DNA of 64,000 nt, from assembly GCA_947396885.1 (NCBI GenBank), contig OX377204.1:93010728-93074727 (forward strand), read 5' to 3'. Positions 11,015 to 23,300 of the stretch are shown here, piece after piece. This DNA is from Heligmosomoides polygyrus polygyrus (taxonomy: Eukaryota > Nematoda > Chromadorea > Rhabditida > Heligmosomidae). The position numbers and the translations under genes were made by a program. The notes under the pieces are model-generated. The model saw only the letters and a list, made by a program, of their open reading frames with translations. It did no database searches and was not told the DNA's origin. The stretch's first letter is position 1. Each line of letters opens with the position of its first letter.

Positions 11015-12080
11015 TTTTACGTCGAATTGGACACTCTTCTAAGCTAGCCTCAGTCTTTTGAAATCAGAACGAACTCTTCCAAGTCGAAATGAGTTTTTTC
11101 TACACCAGGCAAATACTCTCCAAAAATGTTAGATAAATTTTTCGTAGAGGAAATTTGTTGCATGATTTCTATGAGGTTTTGATTCACCTACCCAATAAGC
11201 GGCGCGTCTAGCGCAGTCGGAGAAGGCGTCGACTATCGCGTGCACCCGAAACCAGGTTCCTGGCTCGAATTTCCCCCGAGGCCAATCAAGCCTTCCATCC
11301 CCTCGGGGTCGGTGAATTGGTTTTGCCTGAGGAGAATAAAGCGCTGATTTGTTCATCGGTTGGCTACCGCAAGTCATTGTATGGCCAAATACGCATTCAG
11401 TCCACAATATCCCGTAGAAGTAGAATGCGTGGCGCATCCCAAAAGGGATTGAATAACGCCGTCCTTTACCCTTTATTTACCTAATTATTAAATACTTTAA
11501 AATTTTATAAAATTCTTATTTTATGTGGAAGAATAGTGATTCTGGCGTGCATGCGGGCGCAATTTTCTGGTGCCAAAAGAATAAATTGCGCCTTGCCCTC
11601 TTCAAAGACGTCGCAATTTTTATTCGATTCATAGCAAAATTGCTATATGCGCGAAGTTTCACACCAGTAAACGATATAAGAAAAGCAAAAGAATATTATA
11701 CACATATTCTCATTTTGATGCTTCACGTAAGCAGCTTTTACAGTTTCCCTCAAATAAAAATCGGGAAGAGCTTTATGAGTGCAAGGCGCAATCTGTTTAC
11801 TAACGGATTGATTTCCGCGTTGTTGCGCTTTGAAACAAAATTTAACTTATTATTTTTTCTCTTAAAACAAAATTTTTGTTAAATTATTATAATCATTCGG
11901 ACAGCAGTGGTCAAGAATTGCAGTAAAGTTAAACGCGTTTTTCTGAACAAAAAATTATTCAAATCATCTAAAAGAGTCTGTAGTTTTACCAGTAAAAGCT
12001 AGGTCCGATTTGGGAAACGCTCAATTTGATTTCAAAATTCCTAGGCTAGCTCAGAAGAGTGTTGAATGGTATAGATGTAT
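11015..12080. mobile_element. Foldback family FB, copy a
   Basis: Starts near ACATACCGTTTTTACGTCGA and ends near the inverse AATGGTATAGATGTATAGG. Inner blocks (TTCGATTCATAGCAAAATTGC, CTTCACGTAAGCAGC) recur at 36.7-37.7, 39.7-41.0 and 45.0-46.8 kb. A SINE-A copy (11201-11482) sits inside. No transposase is visible. Confidence 0.65.
11201..11482 (+). mobile_element. SINE-A copy nested in FB copy a
   Basis: Head TAGCGCAGTCGGAGAAGG, B-box-like GGCTCGAATTTCCC, tail with the GAATGCG-TGG-CGCATCC hairpin and CCTTTACCC. Body has a small deletion. Confidence 0.8.
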
Positions 12081-12086
12081 AGGCCA

Positions 12087-12172
12087 GGAACGTATTCAGT
12101 TTGCCTTCACAGTGTCTCACAGAAGTAGAAAGCGAGGCGCATCCTAGACTTGGATTGGCTAACGCCGTTTTT
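12087..12172 (+). mobile_element. SINE-A 3' fragment
   Basis: Only the tail half: GTATTCAGTTTGCC, AGAAGTAGAAAGCGAGGCGC and TGGCTAACGCCGT. Confidence 0.55.
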
Positions 12173-13310
12173 ATCACGTATACCATTTTATTGTCAAATT
12201 GGATACTCTTCCAAGCTTGTTTGTTGCTTTTGAATCAAGCTGAACACAGTCCAAAATGAAACGAGCTGCTTCCAAACTGAACCAGAGATTCTCCGAAAAG
12301 ATCAGAAAAATAGTTGTCGAAGGAAAATTCGACATCTTTTGAGATTTGAACACACCTTTCCAAACAAGTAAACAAACAGTTTGAAGCTTTTTAGAATTTA
12401 TTTTTGAAGAAATACTGTAGAAAACGTTTGTCCAGAATGAAAAAACAGCAGTTTCTAGACTGCTTAGAAAGCGACGAGAAAGAGACGGCATGCACTCTTC
12501 TAGCTCGACACGACTTTCATTTAATTGATAATGTAAATGCCAAAATCTTCATCTCCGAATGCTCCAGCTATGTGTATCTGGGTCGCGAAGTCAACATGGC
12601 CAACGACCTACCGCCAGAGTGAAGCAGGAGGAAACGAGCGCTTGGGGAGCTTTCAAGAGCGTCGAGGAAATCGCGAAGAAGACGAAGAACGTCCGAATCC
12701 GTGTCCACCTATTCGACTCCACTGTTCTTCCTGCCCTAACGTACGCCTCACAGACCTGGGCTATCGAACGCAGGATGAACACGCGATCAGCGTCGCGCAG
12801 CGTGGAATCGAGATGACGATGCTCGGAGTGACACGACTCACTCAAGTGAGAGAAGGCCTCCGGAGTTCCGAGCTTCGCCTACGTTCGAAGATCAAAGACG
12901 CTGTCGCGTGGGCCAAGTTGTCGAAAATTAGGTGGGCCGGCCACGTAATGCGCTTCGCAGACACCCGATGGACGAAAGCCGTCACCGACTGGATTCCGCG
13001 GGATGTCAAGAGAACACCAGGATGCCCACCAACGCGTTGGTCGGACTTCTTCGTGAAAGCCCTGGACGACCGCTATGACGATCTTCGTGTCCTTCGAGGA
13101 TCGATTGGAGCACTCTGGCACGCGACAGGAACGAATGGAGACGCTGCTGGGACCCGCTCGAGCAAGTCGATGATCAACGGAACGACAGGTGACAGGTGAC
13201 AGGTGAAGTTCTCCTCCAACAAAAATTGTTCGAATCGTCTCGGAAAGTCTCCATTTTAAGCCAGAAGTTCCAATTTGTATGATGTTCAGTTTCATTTTGA
13301 AAGCGTCAAA
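12173..13310. mobile_element. Foldback family FB, copy b, split by an RTE-type LINE
   Basis: Left part begins with TATACCATTTTATTGTCAAA (compare the FB terminus), right part 13206-13310 has the matching arm (TTTGTATGATGTTCAGTTTC). The LINE at 12404-13205 lies between them. Confidence 0.55.
12404..13205 (+). pseudogene. RTE-type LINE, 5'-truncated 3' part
   Basis: Encodes the region after the RT domain: SSYVYLGREVNMANDLPPE, then in another frame ETSAWGAFKSVEEIAKKTKN with VLPALTYASQTW, then RWAGHVMRFADTRWTKAV, DWIPRDVKRTPGCPPTRWSD to the end. This order is the hallmark of RTE-like endonuclease/RT proteins. It ends in a short TGACAGG tandem tail, as RTE elements do. Frameshifts near 12620 and 12790 and the missing 5' part make it inactive. 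The intact C-terminal frame (about 12760-13199) suggests a fairly young copy. Confidence 0.8.
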
Positions 13311-13352
13311 GTTGCCTAAATGAGTCCCGACGTAAAGATGTATGTTATTATA

Positions 13353-13445
13353 TAGACGCACTCAAGACATCGCCAGAAGTTCTATAGTAGAATGCGTGGC
13401 GCATTCTACAAGAGGAATTCGAGAGGTTAACGCCGTCTTCTCCCC
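13353..13445 (+). mobile_element. SINE-A tail fragment
   Basis: Retains ACATCGCC-AGAAGTT, GTAGAATGCGTGGCGCATTC and GTTAACGCCGTC. Confidence 0.6.
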
Positions 13446-13746
13446 ATCTTTTGCAACTCTAGCACTTACCTTTACTCACTTAACACTTCTTCTCTGCTTA
13501 GCGGTTACCTATAGTTCTCATCAATACGTTTTTCTGAAGCTTACTCTGCTAGGGTCATTTCGCTTTGACAAAGTGCATGTGACGCGGGAATTATTCGTCG
13601 CCTAAGGCATTGTGCACTTCCGCGTCTTCGTACTACGCTTGTAGGTGAGAGATTGTGAACAGCACGCATGACTTCGGTTAGAAGTACACTTTCTTCTGCT
13701 TAGTTTACATGTCTCAATCCAGCTACATAACTGCCTTAGTACAGAG

Positions 13747-13820
13747 TAGGCAGCGGTTCAGTGGTAGAATGCTAGCTTGCCACGTATGTCGCCGGGTTTC
13801 GAATCCTGCCTGTGCCCAAG
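13747..13820 (+). pseudogene. tRNA-Gly(GCC)-like pseudogene or SINE head
   Basis: GGTTCAGTGGTAGAATGCT and the anticodon loop TTGCCAC match eukaryotic tRNA-Gly(GCC), but the acceptor and T stems are mispaired. It may be a pseudogene or the head of another SINE; no second copy was found here. Confidence 0.6.
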
Positions 13821-13849
13821 ATTTGATACACCAGTCCAATAGCAGCTTC

Positions 13850-14325
13850 CCTATTGACGCGATGTAAAAACTTTTTTTGAGTGGAAGGACTTTTCGAAGC
13901 AAATTTTTTCACAAATATTTGTAAAGGACTATAGAGATGAGCGATGCAGTATCATTTTGTAAAAAAAAATTGAAAAAATATGTTTCGCGCGCAAACACAA
14001 ATTGGTTATGCTTAGCGGCGGTACTGGTTATTATGACAAGTGTGAGACCATGTAGCTGAGCATTCACCAAAGGCCTTATCCCTCCAGAGCGAAGCTGTCC
14101 AATTACCTCGCATTGGCTCAAAAACACTAAACCTCTAGAAAACTCCTCTGGTTACCTGCTTCCCAGCCGCAGCAAGAATTGGCCGGAAAGCTGTCTGTCC
14201 TCAGCGCATAATTCATGATGCGTTGAGGCTGGGATGTATGTATGAACCTATAGTTCCCAAAAGGACAGCCTCTGCTGCACTCTATTCTCCACCTCCTTCT
14301 CGTCATCGTTCTCGTCGTCGTCGTT
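13850..14325. other. Region upstream of the Clc-like gene
   Basis: No recognised repeat or gene. The last 100 bp become rich in TTCTCGTC/GTCGTCGTTG and lead into a pyrimidine tract before the first coding exon. Might contain promoter or leader sequence of that gene. Confidence 0.4.
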
Positions 14326-14349
14326 GTTTTCACCTTTCGCTGCTAACCG

Positions 14350-14371
14350 ATGCCCAATCCGTTCGTTGCAG
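14350..14371 (+). promoter_or_regulatory. 3' splice or trans-splice acceptor before the first Clc-like exon
   Basis: TTCGTTGCAG directly precedes GACCGC and the start ATG at 14378. An acceptor seven bases ahead of the ATG fits nematode spliced-leader trans-splicing or a 5'-untranslated exon; the sequence does not decide between them. Confidence 0.6.
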
Positions 14372-17300
14372 GACCGCATGTACAAATTCGCTCTGATCTG
14401 CTCAATTGTGCTGATCCTAGGCGGAATGCTGCTGACTTCCGTCAGTCTGTTTAGTCCTTTGTGGCAGGTTAGACGCTGTTATGGATGTTTTCGCGTTTCC
14501 CTTTCTTAGTCATTTTTTCACGGCATGTACAACTTTGTAAAATTATTATTATTCTACTATCAATACTCGTTAAGCTGTAGTTCCAAGATTTTATGCACGT
14601 TTGATCGTTTTTCTGAGGATGAGAATGAATCCAGTTAAGAAATTGTATTATATTATAAAGGATAAAAAGAAAAAAAATTCTAAAAGATAAAAAATAATGA
14701 AAAATACAAAAAGTAGTGTGCTTAGCCTACTTACAGGTTCGTCTTGAAGCAACATCTACGGCTTAAAACTTTACAAACAGCATTCAGAATAGAAGGATAA
14801 AATAAGTCGTGGATCAGTCTCCGTTCGGGATACGCCACACATTATACTTCTAGGCGATTCCGTGGAGGCGACTTTAATGCGCATGCAGCCAATACTATGA
14901 CTTGCCTTGGTCAGTCAAAGTACAAGTCTGTTTTCTATCCTACCCAGACAAATCTGGACGAAGGTCTGCATTTTACACACGGTTGATTGTGTTTCGCTTG
15001 AACACGTGTTATAATTTCTTCATAAAGTGGCCGTATCGATTGATTTGGCCTTCTTTAAAGGTTTAAAACTTAAAAACACATTATGGCTTGCGGAAAGTGC
15101 AGGGTGTCCTAAAAATGAGGGTAGTATTTGGAACGTTCTCACAATGCTTCTAGTGAAGCACTTGAATATGATTGAGACTAACATGAAGGCACAGGGCAAC
15201 GAGATTACTGTGGCGTGCAAATAGCCAAGATTGCGCCATGCTCCCGCCTGAAACCTTGCACTTCAGACTCGATTGATTGTGCATGGGCTGAATGCCTGTC
15301 ACAATCTTGTTACTAATTGGCCAGATTAACCTGTGCTGTGTTGCTGTTTTTTTAACTCTTAGAACTTGACAACGATCATTAGAAAGACACGTGACATACC
15401 AAGTTTATTGATCGCGCGATTTAAATGTGAGCAGGACCCCATTTTACATGACGCCCTCTGTGCACTGATGAAAAAACATTCAAGTTGAATGTAGAGGTTA
15501 ATCGGCATAATGGCAGCTACTTTAAGACGTATAACGTTAAAAGAAGCAAGGTACAGGTTAAAGTGGCCAAGTAGTAACAAGATTATAACAGGCATTCAGC
15601 CCATGCACAATCAATCGAGTCTGAAATGCAAGGTTTCAGACGAGCGCATGGCACAACCTCGCCTATTTCTACGTCTCCGAAATCTCGTTACTCTGTGCTT
15701 TCATATGATCCTCAAACGTTTTCAAATGCTTTACTAGCAGCAATGTTAGTACGTTTCATTCAGCACCTGCATTTTAAGGATACCCTGCAATTTCCGAAAA
15801 TCATAGTGTTTTTGAGTTTAAGCCCTAAATAAAGCACAAATCAATTGATACAGCCATTTTGTGAAGAAAATATAACATGTTTTCAAGCGAGACACAATCA
15901 ATCGAGTGTAAAATGCACAATTTCAGACGAGTGCGTGGCGCATTCCATGCCGCGCATATGTCAACAATTTCTGCCATATAAGCGCCTAACTTCTTCAGAA
16001 CCTTTACTGTGAGCAAAGTTATCACCCTCCAAACAGTGCATACATTTTTTTGAGGCACCATCTATACATAATGTCATGATTCTTGCTGGAGGAAGTGTGC
16101 ATAATTCTCTAATTGTGAAACTTCTCATCAATGGTCGTTGCAGCATCAATCAATTGAGCATCACGATACCCTGAGTAAATTGACAGCGCAATTTTCGCGG
16201 CAAACGCATCATAACTTTTACATTATTATAATTGTTATAATACGCTAAAGAGCTCTGATGTAAGTAAAGCGATCGGAATCTTATTAGGGTGTCCCATAAT
16301 TTTCTGGGCTATCATACGATTTTTTTAAATTTCTTACAACAAGATAATGACAAAGGGTATCAATCGATATAGTCTCCATCTGTGACCACAACTTTTCTCA
16401 AACGATTGGCAGAGAGTAGACCGCATTCTCCCAGAAACAAGCTGGCCTGCCCATTCTTTGATTGCGCGCTGAACTTTTTGACGTTGCGAGCATCATTTGC
16501 TCATGCAGAAGTGAGCAGGACTGCTGAACGCTGCATAGTCATAAGGGATGGTATCTGGTGAGTACGTAGGATGTGCCACAATTTCGACGGACTCCTTCCT
16601 CATCGTCTCCTGCGTTCGTTTCGCTCGAAGCGGTCGTTCAATATCCATCAACACACAAATAGTACCGAATTCCAGGTACTTATCAAGCAGCTTACGCTTC
16701 ATTTCCAGCACATCTTCAGTGGACCAGTCTGCTGCAATCATCTGCTTTTCCGGTAAAAGCGAGCAGCGCACGACTCCGGTTCTATCGGTCTTCAGTATGC
16801 TTCTTGTCCGTAATGCTATACATGCATTCCCTTACGGAAACGATTGAACCAAGTTTCACACGTTGACTTGCTGCAGGCGTCTTGACCTAACAAAGCGACG
16901 ATAGTTTTGTGAGCAGCATAAGCAGACAGTTTAGAACGGAAGTGATGAAGAAGTAGGTCGCGATTTCGGCAGTCGGCAATTCCTTTTTAAGAAATTGCCG
17001 AAGTCCGATAGTGGTAATCGATTTGCTATTGCGAAATATATTCGAATCGCCTTGTTGCGCCAAGAGAGAATCCTATTTGGATCTATGTTCTGTTCTATAA
17101 GGCCTTTGTCATACCATCGCTCACCCCGAGCGACGCCCAATGATATGTACCCATATCGATTCCATCGCGCCGCCCGATCGATGTGGGAGCATATCATTAG
17201 GCGTCGCTCGGGATGAGCGATGGTATGACAAAGGCCTAAGGCCTATGTTATACTCCCGCGGAAGCATCCGCGGACGGGCGGGATTCGCGCCGAGGTCCCT

Positions 17301-20300
17301 CACCTGGCCAATCGCCGCGCCCTCCACGCCCCTCGTCCGCGGTTCGCCGCCGACAGACGACGAGAGGGGCTATACTTCCCGCCCGCGGAAGGCTGTAGTC
17401 CTGCGCCAAAAACGCGCTCCAATGCGAAGCTAGTCGCCCCGTCTCCACAGCGACCGTCCGCGGGAGTGTAACATTGGCCTAAAAAAGTTGTAGCGCGCCA
17501 AACACTCATGGTTCAAATAACCCAGAAAATTATGGGACACCCTAATATTATCAGAGCACAGCTTTTAGTTTTCTTAAGGCCTCTGTTATACTCCCGCGAG
17601 AGCATACGCGGAACGTCCGCGGACTAAGGGTGCACCGCAGACGGCGGGCGTGGCGGTGCGTGGCGACTGGCCAGGTGAGGGACCTTGGCGCGATTCCCGC
17701 CCTTCCGCGGACGCTCCCGCGGGAGTATAACTCAGGCCTAAGACACCCTGCAGTTCAGTGTCTACTCGACTGTATGAAAACAGGCGCCGCTCCCATGGAA
17801 TCGAATAGGGTTCACTGTCATGCCATGCTAGTGATTCATGCCTTGAGATATAGGCAAGTATTTTTTTACCTACTGCTCATGGATGCTCAATCACAGACCT
17901 GTCTTCGTAGGATGTTGACGTTCATAGAAAGATGGGTGTCTGGTGCGATTCACTAACAATGGTAGGCTCATATGCTCATATGCTCATATGCTTTTTCAAG
18001 CGATTCCCGGCCGATGCACAATGTACGGAAGACGACGACGACGACGAACAGCTACGAGATTTATCTGGGCGAGGATATGAACCGCCATTTCCATGCGCTT
18101 CTTGAGTGTCATCAGTCGGATTGTTTCCTCCTGCCTTCCCTCCTCTCTCTGAATGCCTTCCTGCGAGTCTTCGGCGAATTCCTTGAGCAGGGTTGACAGT
18201 CTCCCGGTGGTTCGTGTGAGTAGACCCTGCCTGGTTGATAGTGATGACGTCATACTGCCGTCTTGCCGATGTTCAGTTCTTCGTCTACTGCTTCAACTGC
18301 TCTCGATGAATAGCGTTCAGCTCGTTCCAAGTTCCTTGTCGAACTGCTTCAGCTGCTCTCGACGAGTTGCGTCCAGCTTCGGGTTTCCTTGTCGAACTGG
18401 AATTCTGCTTCAGCGGCCGGAGTCCTGACAGGTAGCGCGATGCACCATGTACGGAAGACGACGACGAAGACGAACAGCTACGAGATTTATCTGGACGAGG
18501 ATATGAACCGCACTTGATATAGCTTAGCGCTCCGCTTTTATATGGAGCGTAATCACTTTCTCATGGCATATTCTACATAACTAACAAAGAAAAGAAAACA
18601 ATCTGCGGCATTCATGCGATATGACAAGTAAACATTGAACAGATCAACTACATGATAACACTATTCTACCACTAAAACACTAAAACAAGTAATAGTGAAC
18701 AGATCAGCTACGTGATAACACTATTCTATCACTAAAGAAGTAGAGTTCCTCTACAGGCCGCAACGGCAAGTACGAATACTAGGGGGAGAATCTCCATCCC
18801 CTAAATAGTTGGAAAACGTGTTTTGTTTTTGCCGAGTTCTCAAGGCAAATAAGTAGGAGGTACTGAAAGTTTGTATTGGTTAAGGATCCGCAGAGGCGAG
18901 ATTAGCATTGAGGCGCAAATAGTTCGTGGCGCGGGTGTGACCTGGGTGGCACAGGGGTAGAGGTGGTGTTTCATGTTATGATGTCGAGGGTTCGGTTTCC
19001 GAGCTATGCCTCGTTTTTGCACTTTTGCCCTAGTATCGAATTTCCATGAAGAAACGCCACCTGATCGTCTTTATTGAGTTTGCTGTGGTGTGGTATTCTC
19101 ATTAATGTTTTCCTTGTCGACACTTCATGATGCACCAGCAATTCTTCAAATATGCAACATACTATGAGATATGAAATTTTCATGCCAAAAAATGATGGAT
19201 GTCAAACTAGCGATAAGACATTTTGACGTGGGAAGGATATGAAATAGCGGCAGGAAGCTGCTACATTGGCTGTCAAGTATAGCGAGCCGACGTGAGTTTT
19301 TTTTTAGCACTCAACCATCAGCCAAACATAAACGATCAGAGAGTGATTCCCACATGGAAATTCGATATTAGGGTAAAATTGCAAAAACTAGGATAATACG
19401 CGGGAATCGAACCCTCGATACCTTAACATGAAGTTGCACCTCTACCCCCGCGCCATCCAGGCCATGCCGCCAGCTCTTTCCGCCTCGTGGTAAGCTTGAT
19501 CCTGTGGACATTTGACCACCGCAAATTTTCGTTGAATCCTACTTGCTTACTTCAAGGATTCTTCAAAAACAAAACATATTCTCCTCCTATTTGGAGGATG
19601 GGGATTCTTTCTGTGGAACTCGCTCTTGCAGTTCAGGCGTACCTCCGTTAAGACAGTTTCCTAGTAAGACTCTAATGAGTGACTCCGTTCTTTTTAGCTT
19701 AGCGTTGGTGCATTTTGTGCTCTTCATACTGTAGAAGCCCTTCTCGAAGACGGAAAAATCTCGACAGCCCGAAACGAACGTCATGCCCACCCATGCACGT
19801 CACGGCGAAAGCCAAAGAATCGACGGTGGTTGAAGAGTTCTCCGAAGCCCTTTCTTCTCGACGATGGGCTTCCCATGCCGTACGGCTTCACGTTTAGGCG
19901 TACGATAGGTCAGGAATACGTTCTTTAATTATTAGAAATGGAAATAAAGCCAGAAAGTACACAGAATGAACCAAAATTATGAGTCGTGTTCATCGGATTC
20001 TCCATCCAGAAGAGGATTGACTGCAAATGGCCTACACGTACCCTGGCTTTCGTCACCTCAAAGCAAACAATTCACGGCGCCAATGAGCAAAAGAAGTTTA
20101 GAGGCGTGAGTCGTGATTATCCTCGAAAAACTTGGTCGAGGTGAACCCAAACTTTGCCTCTTTCATTCTACCCATTGAAAGCTAAATGATCGATGCCTCT
20201 ACTCTACCAAGGAGAGTGTTTATTCAAAAGAATTCTTACAGCTATGAAGTTCTGTGTATCGTTCTCAGGAAGGCGACGGCTTCCTCCTGAAGAGTCTTCC

Positions 20301-23300
20301 TTGAGCTTCTTCGCGACGAATTCACTCAAGGCGAGGAGGGCTTCTGAAGATAACAAAAACAACGAGATAGCAGTTGGGCTGAATACGAATCCTCTAATTC
20401 GAATTGACTGTTAGAATTCACTATGGAAGAAGCTATTCCGCGGCTTCCAAAGCTTTCCTTCATTCCATATGCAAAGACGCGTTTGACGATAACCACTATC
20501 CACATTTAGGTGTGATGTGGTTCTTTTTGGAGTGCGCCATGCCTACTTTTAGTGCAGGAGCTTTGAAAGCCTAGGAAAGGGACGCTTTTGAACGCCCACT
20601 CTAGATAGTATAGTGTTAACATCATTTAATTAATTAATTAGTTATTTGGGCGCGTGGAGCGCAGTCGGAGAAGGCGCCGGCTGTCGCCTGCACCCGATAC
20701 CAGGTTCCTGGTTAGGATTTCCCGCTCAGACCAACGAAGCTTTCCATACCCCCGGGGTCGGTGAATTGGCACCAGACTTGTCTGGGAAGGATGAAGCGCT
20801 GACTTGCTCATCGGCTGGCTACCGCAAGTAATTGTATGGCCAAGTACGCGTTCAACTTGCCCCCACGACATCCCGTAGAAGTAGAATGCGTGGCGCATCC
20901 CAAAGGGGATTGAATAACGTCGTCCTTTATCCTTATTTATTTCTTTATTTATTTTGTTCACTTAACTACGTCTCAAGGACGCGGACTATATGCGAACAGC
21001 AAAACAAATAAAAATAGGACGTGTAGCAAAAAATAAGAAGGATAAAGGACGGCATCACTCAACTTCCTTCAGAATGCGCCGCGCATTCTAATCCTAGGGG
21101 ATGTGGTGGAGGCGATCTGAATGCGTATTTGACCAAATGATGACCTGCGGTGACCAGCCGATGAACAAGTCAGCGCTCTATCCTTCCCAGACAAGACTGG
21201 CACCAACTCACCCACCCCGGCCGGATAGAAGGCTTAGTTGGCCTGGGCGGGAAATCCGAACCAGGAACCTGCTACCGGTTGCATGCGACAGCCGGCGCTT
21301 CATCCGACTGCACCATGCGCGCCCAAATTTGGAAATAATGATGATAAACTTTTTGACTAGCATTTCCTTCCAAGATTTCTTCACCTGTCTTTATCGAAGA
21401 CAACGGGTGCTGAGTGGAACACCCAGCGCTCATGCCTGATTGGCATGAGCGCTCCCACCTAGCAATGCTGCTCACCTTCGCGACATGTACCCTTTTTTGT
21501 TTTGTTTTTTCCTACTTACAATGACCTTAACTAATGTTCCTTGAAGTTTTTCTGCTTTTGCATAGTTATTCATAAAAGTACAAAAGGATAAAAGGATAAA
21601 GGACGGTGTTATTTAATCCTTTTGGAATGCGCCACGCATTCTACTTTTAAGGGATATCGCGGAGGCGATTTGAACGCATATTTGGCCATACAATGACTTG
21701 TGGTGGCCAGCCGATGAACAAGTCAACGCTTCATCCTTCCCAGACAGGTCTGGTGCCAATTCAACGACCCCGGAGGGATGGAAGGCTTGGTGGGCCTGGG
21801 CGAGAAATTCGAACCAGGAACCTGGTATCGGGTGCAGGCGGTAGTCGGCGCCTCCTCCGACTGTGCTACACGGGCCCTTATAGCCATCCATATGCAGAAC
21901 AAAATACATTCAAATATTTTAGCAAATTTTTCTCGCCCTCTGTTCTGATTGCCATTTTCAGATTGCCGACCGGCCAATGCTGTCCGAGATCCATCACCAC
22001 GGCCTATGGTGGGACTGTGTGCTGTCGGACGGGACGCTGATTCCGCTACCGTACTCGGCGGGTGATGTTGCACAGCAGCCGCAGAAAGGTGCTGAGCTCA
22101 GTGGTCTCGCGTGTGCAACTCCGCGATTTCCCGTCGTTTAATAGCCTCGTCCGCCGAGCAAAAAACGGCGCATCTCATCGTCGACGCGCTTGCCCGTCGT
22201 CGAATTGAACGCGAGATTAATGCAGCAATGTCGCCGACTCGTCAAAAAACGCTCGCCGATGGCGAACTGATTTAGGGAATCGCATTCGGAGCACTGAGGT
22301 TGATGATCGAAAAACGCTTCGGCAGGGTTTTTATCGAGTCAAGCTTGCAGTTCAGCTATGGAAGATGCTCTTCAATGTAGAAAACACCTTCTAAGGAATA
22401 TCACGTAATTTGAGAAGGCACGAAGCATCGTTCACTGTAAAGTGCAGAATGAAACAGTGCCGGGAGAGGTTTGAGTTGCAGCACTAAATGTGCTGCAGTT
22501 TCTGTTATGGAGTTTTTCTATAAGTCTTTTTCAGTAAACTATTAAGAATCCGGCACTATTGTACATTACGGACTCCAGAGAACGAGGAGAGGTCGAAAAC
22601 ATTTTTAGTCCAAACTTCGCCCAGGGGGTTATTTGGGGTGCTGATCACGAATCTGACATCCCTTTTTGAAATTTCGGTCGATTACGGTAGGTGCGGGTAA
22701 CTAAGGCTGTCGAGGTCATAATCACCAGTTTCGCCCAAACTTCGCCTAGGAGGGTTATTTGGGGTGCTGATCACAAACCTGACATACGTTGTTCGTTTTA
22801 CGCTGGAGTTTCGGCGAAATCGGTGACCATTACCTTAGTCACCCTAACCTTCCGTAACCTACCGTACTCCAGCGTAAAACGAAAACGGATGTCAGATTTG
22901 TGATCAGCACCCTGAATAACCCCTCTAGGCGAACTTTGGGCGAAATTGGTGATTATGATCTCGACAGCCTTAGTCACCGGTGCCTACCGTAACCAATCGT
23001 AATCGACCAAAATTTTTAAAACGGATGTCAGATTCGTGATCACCACCCTAAATAATCACTCTAGGCGAAGTTTGGGCGAAAATGGTGATTATGAACTCGA
23101 CAGCCTTAGTCACCGGTACCTACCGCAACCTACCGTAATCGGCCAAAATTTCAACAACGGATATCAAATTCGTGATCAGCACCCCAAATAATCCCCTAGG
23201 CGAAGTTTGGGTGAAAATTTTTTTTCGACCTCTCCTCGTCCAGCGGAGTCCGTAAGGTACAATAGTGCCAAGAATCCCCCTGGAGATACCGCTCAACTAG

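Larger units (their letters stand above)
16287..17542 (-). mobile_element. Mariner-like element M4 carrying two nested MITEs
   Basis: TIRs GGGTGTCCCATAATTTTCTG at both ends, TA at 16285-16286 and 17543-17544. Subtracting MITEs F3a and F2a (17101-17479) leaves about 0.87 kb, so the host element is also internally deleted. Confidence 0.82.

Noticed and set aside
13747..13820. Functional tRNA-Gly
   Set aside because: Acceptor and T stems are mismatched although the anticodon loop looks normal.
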